From an uncultured Verrucomicrobiota bacterium (GTDB lineage: Bacteria; Verrucomicrobiota; Kiritimatiellia; CAIQIC01; Lenti-01): a DNA stretch of 64,000 bases. The DNA lies in contig CALMBO010000018.1 in NCBI GenBank assembly GCA_937860055.1, positions 1 through 64,000 of the forward strand. The letters run 5' to 3'. The position numbers and the translations under genes were made by a program. How positions within the stretch are numbered: the first letter of the stretch is position 1; each line of letters opens with the position of its first letter. The notes beneath the pieces are model-generated. The model made no database searches. It was not told where the DNA came from and saw only the letters and a list, made by a program, of their open reading frames with translations. Below, one piece after another: positions 1 through 8,894 of the stretch.

Positions 1-2013
1 CCCGCCGTGCCCACCGGCTCCGCCGGCATCGTCAGCTCCACCTTCTCCGGCTGGATCGACGACGCCATCACCGTCAATGGCACGCCGTTTGCCTGGTCGA
101 CAGATGCCAAGACCGTCACCAACCTGGATGTCACCGCCGCCATCTCCAACCGGGCCACCGGCGCCTTCCAGCTCGATCTCTACGACTACGTCGCCGCCTC
201 CTTCACCAACGCCAACGAAGTCCGCCTCGGCTCCCCCACCGCCCCCCTCCTCCTCGTCACCACCTACAAGGCAATCCTGAAAGTGGAGTTGGAAGAACTT
301 ACTTTTTCGGTCACGAAATATCATACCGTGAAGTCCGACGACGGGACGACGGATTACACCGGACCGCAGTGGCAGGATCCCAACCGAGACGGGAATGCAA
401 CCGACGGCCACAGTTGGCCGGTTTGTTTTACCCGGAACACGAAGATGAAAGTGTCCGGCAAGTGGCATGTCGAACCGGCGAATCCAGGAATCACGCTCAA
501 AATCAAAGGCGATGGGCCGGGCAATCTGGACTTCCCGGAAACGACAGCCACAATTTCCGGCAACGACGTCACGCTTCCCGATGTAGAATGTTCTAATCCA
601 TTCGCGAACGAGGTCGATTTCTTCGATCCAATGCCCATCGGCTGGAAGGTCTCGTTTGATGGCGGTTCGACTTGGTGCGATGCCGGGGAGAATACCAACC
701 AGTGTTATGTCACGCTTAGTGATCCTTCGACCACTGTTTACCAAACACTGGCCCATCTTGGTTGCAAGAATGCTGATGGTCAATCTACTGCCGACGGAAC
801 TGCGGACGCAATCTACACGGAATTCACGAACAGAGTTGTCCGCCGCGTTTCCGACAACAAACAAATGACATATTGGTTCAATGACCAAATGGGAGCGACG
901 GAGACCGGCGATATCCTTAGCCGTTCTGACGCAAACGGGAACTGCCAAGCATGGAGTGCCCTCTATCGTGATTTTCTACGTGTGCAGGGCATAAATGCAG
1001 ACCGCATAAACGCGCGTCCGACGTCTCCCGATACCAGCATTCTGGTGAAGAACTGGAACTTCGGAAAACATATTAGCACGGGTCCTAATGGATTGAGGGA
1101 CACTGATGTTGCCGGTGATGATGTTGCCCTCTTTGCTAAAGGGAACGGTCTCCCGAATACGGCCTGCGTACAAGCAGGCGTCAATCTTATCACTACTGCG
1201 GCGGGAGACGATGCAACGGTTGGGAATAACATTAACACAGGACCGGATGGAATCTGCAACACAACCAAGGCGGGTAATGATGTTCAGGTAATCCCGGCCG
1301 GACAGGGATCGCCCAATGCCGTGTGCATCACTGCAGGAACTAACGGCGTCATCAATTCCACTTTGGCGGGCGACGACGTATTAGCCGGGAACACAGTTTT
1401 GACAGGTCCTGACGGTATATGCCAAACGTCTGCTGCAGGCGATGACGTACAAGCCATAGCCGCGGGCAAAGGACAAGCCAGCGTTGTCTGCATCAATGCC
1501 GGAGTAAACCTTGTTACGACACCCGCAGGCGACGACGCCGTAAACGGAGCGGAAATCAACACGGGATCCAATGGGAAATGCGAAACCACAAAGACCGGGA
1601 ATGACATCCAAGTAATTCCTGTTGGTCAAGGTCAACCTGATACCCCTTGTATTGGTCCCGGTCCGGACGGAACGCTGAACTCGTCGAAACAGAGCGACGA
1701 TACGGAGCAAGACGGGGCGTTTTCGGGAACAGCCTATCCGTACGTGATCGGATTCGATGCCTTCGACCAGACAGGAATAGGGGGCCAAGGAAACGCTAAC
1801 CCACCCGGCGCATTCAATTTCTATGGTCACTGGATCGCCTTGTACAACAATCAATACTATGATCCATCGTATGGGACTCCAAAGGTGACAGGAGGGGATA
1901 AGGTCTATGAAGATGGAAGTCTGGACGGTTTTGGGACAGTCGGTGGACGGTGCCGCAAGAATGACGTGTCACCGAGTTCGCCGAGTGAATTGAACTATCA
2001 GGTTGACAACTAA
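1..2013 (+). CDS. Secreted protein with DNRLRE-like end and repeat-split transglutaminase-like domain (5' partial)
   Basis: The frame is open to the left edge, so the N-terminus is missing. Residues are numbered from the GTG at nt 7. The first ~85 residues resemble the last strands of a DNRLRE-type secreted beta-domain (a VTAAISNRATGAFQLDLY-like stretch). A transglutaminase/protease-like core follows: a Cys in GNCQAWSALY (Cys313), a His in YGHWIALY (His608) and an Asp in YYDPSYG (Asp619) form the expected Cys-His-Asp order. Four ~53-residue repeats (starting at nt 1078, 1237, 1402 and 1561), each with GPDG and AGDDV motifs, lie between the Cys and the His. Base composition drops sharply after about nt 270, so the part after the DNRLRE-like end looks acquired. 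The family assignment is by motif only; the substrate is unknown. The enzyme could be inactive or a peptidase rather than a cross-linker. Confidence 0.6.
   Translation, partial: PAVPTGSAGIVSSTFSGWIDDAITVNGTPFAWSTDAKTVTNLDVTAAISNRATGAFQLDLYDYVAASFTNANEVRLGSPTAPLLLVTTYKAILKVELEELTFSVTKYHTVKSDDGTTDYTGPQWQDPNRDGNATDGHSWPVCFTRNTKMKVSGKWHVEPANPGITLKIKGDGPGNLDFPETTATISGNDVTLPDVECSNPFANEVDFFDPMPIGWKVSFDGGSTWCDAGENTNQCYVTLSDPSTTVYQTLAHLGCKNADGQSTADGTADAIYTEFTNRVVRRVSDNKQMTYWFNDQMGATETGDILSRSDANGNCQAWSALYRDFLRVQGINADRINARPTSPDTSILVKNWNFGKHISTGPNGLRDTDVAGDDVALFAKGNGLPNTACVQAGVNLITTAAGDDATVGNNINTGPDGICNTTKAGNDVQVIPAGQGSPNAVCITAGTNGVINSTLAGDDVLAGNTVLTGPDGICQTSAAGDDVQAIAAGKGQASVVCINAGVNLVTTPAGDDAVNGAEINTGSNGKCETTKTGNDIQVIPVGQGQPDTPCIGPGPDGTLNSSKQSDDTEQDGAFSGTAYPYVIGFDAFDQTGIGGQGNANPPGAFNFYGHWIALYNNQYYDPSYGTPKVTGGDKVYEDGSLDGFGTVGGRCRKNDVSPSSPSELNYQVDN
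1078..1720 (+). repeat. Four tandem 53-55-codon repeats inside the transglutaminase-like gene
   Basis: Units start at nt 1078, 1237, 1402 and 1561, a spacing of 159, 165 and 159 nt. Each begins with T-G-(P/S)-(N/D)-G. Each contains a first half ending in a conserved V(I/Q)xxAG(Q/N)G segment and a Cys, and a second half ending in GDD. Each unit therefore looks like two ~26-residue half-repeats. The abundant Asp and Asn suggest cation binding, but that is inference. Confidence 0.8.
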
Positions 2014-2041
2014 CGATGCCCGGAAAGGAGTTCGAATTCCA

Positions 2042-2560
2042 ATGAGATTATCATTAAGATATCACGGAAGGATGGTTGCTATCATACTCGCTTTCTTACC
2101 ATTGCATCAGCACGCGAAAGGGGGTCCTATGCAAACGAATAATGTCACGACTAGCGCCATTCGTAGCGATAGTGACATACTTCAGTTCATTCAGAAGGGC
2201 ACAGGGGATGAACATGCGAAACGGTTTGCGGGACCAAAGGTTGTTCCCGCAGATAACGATCTTTTGGGCAAAGTGCCAAAGATTCAGAAACTAATGAGAA
2301 AATTAAGAACATCAAATACAAAGGGTCCCCAGTCGATTCAAGAGGCGGACACTTTCTTGCAGGAAAGTTTATCAATGGCATGTCTTCCCGCGAAATGCTT
2401 TGAACACGACGGCGTGTTTTACTTTTCTGGAGGAACCTCTACAAAACTGATTGACGACTTCAGTTCTGGTTTTGCCATTCGGAAAGGCGAGTCCGAGATT
2501 TACACATGGTCTCCATCTGAGTTTAAGAAAGAGGATGGCGACAAGGAAAAGAGTAAATAG
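2042..2560 (+). CDS. Small exported protein of unknown function
   Basis: This is a 172-residue protein. I chose the ATG at 2042 because an AAAGGAG ribosome-binding site lies at 2024-2030 and the following residues form a signal peptide (basic MRLSLRYHGR, then a hydrophobic stretch AIILAFLPL). The frame also allows a TTG at 2003, inside the preceding gene. The mature part is polar and Lys-rich and matches no family I recognise. It has the same low-GC composition as the gene before it, with 28 nt between them, so the two were probably acquired together and may be co-transcribed. Whether it is a partner or a protective protein for the transglutaminase-like product is speculation. Confidence 0.65.
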   Translation: MRLSLRYHGRMVAIILAFLPLHQHAKGGPMQTNNVTTSAIRSDSDILQFIQKGTGDEHAKRFAGPKVVPADNDLLGKVPKIQKLMRKLRTSNTKGPQSIQEADTFLQESLSMACLPAKCFEHDGVFYFSGGTSTKLIDDFSSGFAIRKGESEIYTWSPSEFKKEDGDKEKSK

Positions 2561-2856
2561 GGAACGAAAAGGGGTCAGAAAAGGGGTCCGTCCTATAAAT
2601 TATAAAAATGGATTGGCGTCTCCAGCGCCGCCACCGCGCCTGAATTTACATGATGAAACAGGGGAGGCATAGAAATGGGGTCAGTCCTATAAATTATAAT
2701 TCCCGCAATGGGAAGAAGTATTTTGCGTTGCGGTGAAGCGGCGGGCGGACGGCGGGGTCCGCTCGCTTCGCTCGCGGGGGTGGGGCGCGCCGTTGTCCTC
2801 CGGTTTGCTTCCCTTCGGGACGCGCGGACTGTTTGGCCAACTCTCTGAACCTAGGC
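2561..2856. repeat. Gene-free 296 nt with two direct GGGTCAGTCCTATAAATTA repeats
   Basis: Near-identical 23-nt copies lie at 2583-2605 and 2677-2699 in the same orientation, differing at one position, 94 nt apart. From memory, GGGGTCAG-type motifs of this kind flank REP-associated Y1-transposase genes and related non-autonomous elements in many genomes. No transposase is present here, so this may be a relic or a short non-autonomous element. The rest (2700-2856) is GC-rich, with a small hairpin around the alternating GCTCGCTTCGCTCGCG at about 2761-2777. No gene was seen. Confidence 0.55.
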
Positions 2857-3714
2857 TCAGGCCTTGGGACGGTCGAGGACGATGCCGCACCACTCGCCGT
2901 CGCCGTCGCGAAGGACTTCGCGGGCGCCGTTGGCCACGAACGCATCCGCCACCGAATCCCCCTCGAACTCCCGGATCCCCGTCAGGATGAGCCGTTTCTT
3001 CGTCGCCCGCCACAAGGCGGGGGCGGCTTCGATCAGGATGTTCGTCAGGATGTTCGCGCAGACCACGTCTGCCGGACGCCTCTGCCACCCGTCCTTCAAT
3101 ACATCGCCGAGGTAGAACCGAATCCTCCCCCTCCCCAGCCGGTTCAGAGCGGCGTTTTCGGCGCATTTCTCCACGCAGACGGGGTCGTAATCGAAGGCAT
3201 CGATGGTCCCGACCCCCAGCTTGGCGGCCGCGATGGCCAGGATGCCGCTTCCGGTCCCCGCATCGAGCATCGACCTGGGCTTGAGGTCCGCGCAGGCCCG
3301 CTCCAGCTCCTCCAGGCAGAAACGGGTGGTGAAATGCCCGCCCGTCCCGAAGCTCAGGCCCGGGTCGATCCGCAGGTTGATCCGCTTCCGGTCCGGCGGC
3401 GTTTCCCAAACCGGAACCGTCCGGAGGCGCCGGCCGATATCCTGGGTGTGGAAATGGTGTCGCCAAAAGGTGGTCCATTGCTCCTCCCGGCAGACCATGG
3501 TTTGGACTGAGGAAAGGGCGAATTGGGGGGGGAGCTTCCTCCGCCGGGCCTGGGCTTGGGCCAAGGTATCGAAGAAAACCTTCACCACGGCCTGATTCCC
3601 ATGGGGCTGCTCCATGGAGACCGGTTCCACCCCCCAGCTTTCACGGATCCACTCGCAGAAGGATTCCGCATCTTGTGTTGCCAAAACGACTTCCAACTGT
3701 CCGCAGGATTTCAT
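2857..3714 (-). CDS. prmA: Ribosomal protein L11 methyltransferase
   Basis: PrmA trimethylates ribosomal protein L11 using S-adenosylmethionine. The 285-residue length fits the family. The SAM-binding glycine motif LDAGTGSGILAIAAAKLG lies about mid-protein, preceded by the PrmA-typical GLSFGTGGHFTTRFCLE segment and followed by the VVCANILTNILI segment that lines the active site. I chose the ATG at 3714 (MKSCGQ), where homology plausibly begins. An in-frame ATG at 3744 and a longer open frame to 4206 exist, but the latter would run through the divergent lytic transglycosylase gene. The family call is secure; the exact start is not. Confidence 0.9.
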   Translation of the reverse strand: MKSCGQLEVVLATQDAESFCEWIRESWGVEPVSMEQPHGNQAVVKVFFDTLAQAQARRRKLPPQFALSSVQTMVCREEQWTTFWRHHFHTQDIGRRLRTVPVWETPPDRKRINLRIDPGLSFGTGGHFTTRFCLEELERACADLKPRSMLDAGTGSGILAIAAAKLGVGTIDAFDYDPVCVEKCAENAALNRLGRGRIRFYLGDVLKDGWQRRPADVVCANILTNILIEAAPALWRATKKRLILTGIREFEGDSVADAFVANGAREVLRDGDGEWCGIVLDRPKA

Positions 3715-3783
3715 CTGGATGGATGTATACCCCCCTTGTCCCATCGGATTCAAGGTCAAAGGAAACTTCTTTCCCCCTTCCAG

Positions 3784-3811
3784 TTGACATTTCGGACCGT
3801 TGGGATATTTT
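3784..3811 (+). promoter_or_regulatory. Sigma-70-type promoter for the lytic transglycosylase gene
   Basis: A perfect -35 box TTGACA (3784-3789), a 16-nt spacer and a -10 box TATTTT (3806-3811) place transcription start near 3818. That rules out the in-frame ATG at 3800 and supports the ATG at 3860. Confidence 0.5.
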
Positions 3812-3859
3812 CCCTTGTCTTTTTCCTGGGACCGGTATACCGTTTTACCTTCCAAACTG

Positions 3860-4450
3860 ATGAAACACCTTCCTGCCATCCGAAGCTGGTCGATCCTGGT
3901 CGCCGCCCTATGTCTCCCCATGGGCGTCCCGGCCATCCATCCCCGTCCGGCGGCGGCCATCCCCCCCATTCCCCCCTCCGCCCGGCCGGCGCCTTCCCCG
4001 GATGCCGAACAGAATGCCTCCCGCCTCGTGGATGCCATCATCCAGGTCGAATCCAACGGCGATGCCCGCAAGGTGGGCCGCCACGGCGAACGGGGCCTGA
4101 TGCAGATCAAGGCCGGAACCTGGAGCGACATGACCGTCCGCCTCTTCGGCAAGCCTCTTCCTTTCGACCAGGCCTTCGATCCGTCCCTGAACCGCCGCGT
4201 CGGCACCGCCTATCTCGCCTTCCTGCAGGAAACCCTCCTCCCCCGCCAGTCCGAATGGAAGTCCGACGAGCGGGCCCTGCTCCTCGCCGCCTACAACGCC
4301 GGCCCCGGCCGCCTGCGGGAGGCCGGCTTCGATCTCGGCCTCATGCCGCGCCCGACCCGCGACTATGTCGAGCGCGCCAGCTCCCTCCACGATGCCTTTC
4401 TCGGCGACACGGCCGCCGACGTCCGGCAACGTCTCCTCGCCTCCCTCTGA
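3860..4450 (+). CDS. Secreted lytic murein transglycosylase (SLT domain)
   Basis: This 196-residue protein should cleave peptidoglycan glycan strands with formation of 1,6-anhydro-MurNAc. An N-terminal signal peptide (MKHLPAIRSWSILVAALCLP onward) is followed by the complete SLT fold: catalytic Glu64 in VESNGD, the GLMQI motif near residue 79, and AYNAG near residue 144. Those three motifs define the Slt70/MltE-like superfamily. I chose the ATG at 3860 because of the signal peptide and the upstream promoter. It is transcribed divergently from prmA. No peptidoglycan-binding domain (LysM or SPOR) is attached, so it is a minimal enzyme. Confidence 0.88.
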   Translation: MKHLPAIRSWSILVAALCLPMGVPAIHPRPAAAIPPIPPSARPAPSPDAEQNASRLVDAIIQVESNGDARKVGRHGERGLMQIKAGTWSDMTVRLFGKPLPFDQAFDPSLNRRVGTAYLAFLQETLLPRQSEWKSDERALLLAAYNAGPGRLREAGFDLGLMPRPTRDYVERASSLHDAFLGDTAADVRQRLLASL

Positions 4451-4485
4451 TCCTCCCCCGGAATTCGTTTCGGGTCCTTTTGCCG

Positions 4486-4514
4486 TTGCCCGGCGCAGGG
4501 ACGCGGCCTATACT
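4486..4514 (+). promoter_or_regulatory. Sigma-70-type promoter upstream of the 4538 gene
   Basis: TTGCCC (4486-4491), a 17-nt spacer and TATACT (4509-4514, five of six consensus bases) predict transcription from about 4521, 17 nt before the ATG at 4538. Confidence 0.5.
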
Positions 4515-4537
4515 GGCTTGCAAATGCCGGAGTGCAC

Positions 4538-4840
4538 ATGAACAACGAGCTGGAAGACAATTACGGCCATGCCTTGCAGTTGCTGGTCACCCATTTGATC
4601 AAGAACGCGGTGAAGATTCCCAAGCCCGTCCTGCAGGGCGCTCTCGATTTCGAAAGCCACGCCTGGAAGAAACTGGATGATCCCGCCAAGCGCAACCGCC
4701 TGCGCGAAATCTCCGCGCTGACCGACGCCCCTTCCGACGTCCACCGTCATTTCGAGGCCTATCCCCACAAGTTCAGCAAGGGCAGCTATGGCCGCTACCT
4801 GACCTCCCTGCACCTGTACAAGGAGTCGTTGGGCGCCTAG
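4538..4840 (+). CDS. Small conserved-looking protein of unknown function
   Basis: This is a 100-residue, soluble, charged protein starting MNNELEDNYG. I chose the ATG at 4538, with GGAG six bases upstream and a good promoter before it, over the GTG at 4532. It has no signal peptide or membrane segment. The sequence looks mostly alpha-helical (LQLLVTHLIKNAVKIP, then LDDPAKRNRLREI). I do not recognise a family. It lies 20 nt before another unknown gene and may be co-transcribed with it. Confidence 0.65.
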   Translation: MNNELEDNYGHALQLLVTHLIKNAVKIPKPVLQGALDFESHAWKKLDDPAKRNRLREISALTDAPSDVHRHFEAYPHKFSKGSYGRYLTSLHLYKESLGA

Positions 4841-4860
4841 GGCGCCTACCCCACCCCTCC

Positions 4861-5577
4861 ATGGAACTGGCGCTCCCAGACCCGATCACCAACTACAACC
4901 GCCAGATCGCCCGCAAACGCTACGAACGGCGCGAGGAATTCGTCCTCGGCCACCATCCCGGCTTCAACCTCGTCTATTGGCGGCGCATCATGCGCGCCCC
5001 GCTCCGCCTGGAACGGTGGGGCCGCCGCTTCGGCTGGTCCCGCGACCAGATCATGCTGACCAAGGCCCTGCTCGTCAGCCGCATGGCCTGCGTCTTCATC
5101 GACCACATCATCCGCCGCATGGAACAGGCCGATCTCATGCCCGTCTTCCCCAATGCGCCCCATGTGGAGTGGGAACGGCAATACCGCAGCTTCCTCCTCC
5201 TCTTCCTGCGCTCCCCCGAGGTCTCCGACCGCCGCGAAATCGTCAAGCTCATGCAGCGGCTTCACCGCTACACCATGCCGCCCGAATCGCTGATCCTCTT
5301 CCGCCGCCGCCATTGGCGCTGGATCGAGCAAATCCTCCCCCCCTTGCTGACCCCGTCCGGCGCCTCGTCGCTCTTCATCCGCCGCCAGTTCGACACCCAG
5401 GGCCATCCCGCCGCCGCCGCGCGCAAGGTCTGCTTCACCGCCGCCCTCTATTCCGACATCCAGGAGCGCCTCTACCACCAGCAGTGGATGTACGCCTACA
5501 GCGATTGCATGCTCCGCCTCTACGAGCACATTCGCAAGCATCCCGACCTCTTCGCCGCCCTCCTCGCGCTGAAATAG
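4861..5577 (+). CDS. Unknown Arg/Trp/aromatic-rich helical protein
   Basis: This 238-residue protein has no signal peptide. It is rich in Arg, Tyr and Trp (for example YWRRIMRAPLRLERWGRRFGW and RRRHWRWIEQILPPLL) and appears helical throughout. No family is recognised. Codon use matches its neighbours (strong C/G at third positions), which supports it as a real gene although no clear ribosome-binding site precedes the ATG. It lies 20 nt after the preceding unknown gene and 117 nt before pyrG, which has its own promoter. Confidence 0.6.
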   Translation: MELALPDPITNYNRQIARKRYERREEFVLGHHPGFNLVYWRRIMRAPLRLERWGRRFGWSRDQIMLTKALLVSRMACVFIDHIIRRMEQADLMPVFPNAPHVEWERQYRSFLLLFLRSPEVSDRREIVKLMQRLHRYTMPPESLILFRRRHWRWIEQILPPLLTPSGASSLFIRRQFDTQGHPAAAARKVCFTAALYSDIQERLYHQQWMYAYSDCMLRLYEHIRKHPDLFAALLALK

Positions 5578-7296
<1,719 letters not shown>

Positions 7297-7312
7297 GCCG
7301 CGCGGCCCGGCC

Positions 7313-7345
7313 CCCCCACGGCCTTGCGCCGGGGGTGAATCAGGT
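7313..7345. repeat. REP-like hairpin repeat (copy 1)
   Basis: The core GGCCTTGCGCC followed by GGGTGAATCAGG lies between pyrG and the convergent phosphoesterase gene. A second copy with the same core and the same GGGTGAATCAGG tail lies at 45358-45391. The stem here is imperfect. No transposase is nearby. Confidence 0.6.
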
Positions 7346-7365
7346 CCGCCCCACGAGCCCGCGTC

Positions 7366-8799
7366 TCACCACTCCCGCGCCACCAGCGCCTGCCAGTTGC
7401 GCGTGTGGTTGTTGTGCCACGTCTGGCTCTCCGGGTCGAAGAAGCAGAACGCCAGGTGCCACTTCGGCGATTCCGGGACCGTGAACGTCGCCTTCCACCG
7501 CCCCGTCTCCGCCTCGCGCTCCATCGGCATCTCCATCAGCAGGTTGTTGAAATCGTCGCGCCCCAGATGCAGCGTCACGCGCCCGGCGCGGGCCAGCGGC
7601 CCGCCTTCGGCGTCATACCAGATCGTGCAGGCCTCCCCGCGCGCCGGGAAAACCGGTTCCACCCGCACATGCCGGTGCGCCGTGTATTCCGCCCGGTCGA
7701 ACACGGTCCCGTCCGGCGCCTTCGCCTCGATCTGGATCCTTCCCCCCTCCACGCGGAATTGGACGAAATGATACGCGCTCGTGCCGAACGCGATGTTCGG
7801 ATGCCCCTCCGCCACCTGGTAGAGCCACCCCCCGCCTCCTCCGCTGACCAGGTAGGGCACGCCATCGATCGGCTTCGTCCGCTGGTAGGTGTGCGCATGG
7901 CCGCTCAGGACCAGTCCCGCTTCGTACTTCGTGAACAACGGCACCCACCCGTTCCGGATCCCCTCGTCGCCGCCGCGCTCGCCTTCCGAAAAGGGCGGGC
8001 GGTGGAACACCGGGATCACCCAGGCGACCGCCGGATCGTATGCCGCCTTCTGCAGCTCGCGCGCTAGCCAGGCCGTCCGGCCCGGCGCCTCGTATTCCGT
8101 CGAATCCACCAGGATGAACCGGACCGAACCGACGTCGATCGTGTAGTCGTGGCTGTTCGGAAGCTCGATCAGCCGGTGCCAGAACGAATCCGGATTCTCC
8201 GGCTCGTCGTGGTTTCCCGACACCGCCTGGAAAACAAACGACGCCAGCTCTTCCCGCAGGCACTCGAAGAAAAGGTTCCAGCTCGAGATCGCTCCGGCGT
8301 AGTCCCCCGCATAGCGCGGATCCGCCAGATCGCCCGTCGACAGGACGAAATCCGGGTCCGCCTTCACGATCCCCGCCGAAACGCCCTTGGCCGCCCCGGT
8401 GTTGATCCCCCCCTGCAGATCGTTGTGCAGCACAAACGTAAACGGCAGGCCCTTGTCCGCCGGCGCCGTCCAGAAGCGCCCCTGCGCCTCGTAGCCGTCG
8501 GAAGAAGCCACCCGATACTCGTAGTGCGTCCCCGGCTCCAGGTCCCGCAGCGTGAAAATATGGCGGCGGGAAGGCGCCGGCTGGGATTGCTCGCCTCCGT
8601 GCAGCCCCTCGCCCTCCCTGCCTGGGCTGTGGTAGGAAACCTGCGCCGTCCCCTCCTCGTGCCGCTCCCACGCCAGCGTGACGCTCGTGCGCGGATCCTC
8701 CGTCCACGTCGCCATCACGGGCACCTGCCAGGTCCGCGCCAGGACCGGAACACACAGCATCGCCCAGGCAAAAGCCACCGAAATGGTTTTGGTTTTCAT
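7366..8799 (-). CDS. Secreted purple-acid-phosphatase-like metallophosphoesterase
   Basis: This 477-residue protein begins with a signal peptide (MKTKTISVAFAWAMLCVPVLA). Next comes a fibronectin-III-like N-terminal domain as in purple acid phosphatases (LAWERHEEGTAQVSYHS to LEPGTHYEYRV). A metallophosphoesterase core follows, with the motifs STGDLAD, SGNHDE, PVFHRPPF and SGHAHTYQR supplying metal ligands. The first motif reads HNDLQGG rather than the usual GDxG or GDTQ form. The ~100-residue C-terminal part (LHLGRDDFNN, WHLAFCFFDPESQTWHNNHTRNW) resembles a small starch/glycan-binding beta-sandwich of the CBM25 type; that is a weak inference. I chose the ATG at 8799 for the signal peptide; the frame extends to 8859. 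The substrate is unknown. Confidence 0.82.
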   Translation of the reverse strand: MKTKTISVAFAWAMLCVPVLARTWQVPVMATWTEDPRTSVTLAWERHEEGTAQVSYHSPGREGEGLHGGEQSQPAPSRRHIFTLRDLEPGTHYEYRVASSDGYEAQGRFWTAPADKGLPFTFVLHNDLQGGINTGAAKGVSAGIVKADPDFVLSTGDLADPRYAGDYAGAISSWNLFFECLREELASFVFQAVSGNHDEPENPDSFWHRLIELPNSHDYTIDVGSVRFILVDSTEYEAPGRTAWLARELQKAAYDPAVAWVIPVFHRPPFSEGERGGDEGIRNGWVPLFTKYEAGLVLSGHAHTYQRTKPIDGVPYLVSGGGGGWLYQVAEGHPNIAFGTSAYHFVQFRVEGGRIQIEAKAPDGTVFDRAEYTAHRHVRVEPVFPARGEACTIWYDAEGGPLARAGRVTLHLGRDDFNNLLMEMPMEREAETGRWKATFTVPESPKWHLAFCFFDPESQTWHNNHTRNWQALVAREW

Positions 8800-8894
8800 C
8801 CACCCGATCCTACCTCTTCGGGGAAAAAACAGAAAGAACGCTTTCCCCGCGTCTTCCATCCGGCCCCGGGAATGGAAAACCGCCCAGCTATCCG

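Noticed and set aside
3800-3859. Upstream ATG for the lytic transglycosylase
   Set aside because: The predicted transcription start lies near 3818 and the signal peptide starts at 3860.
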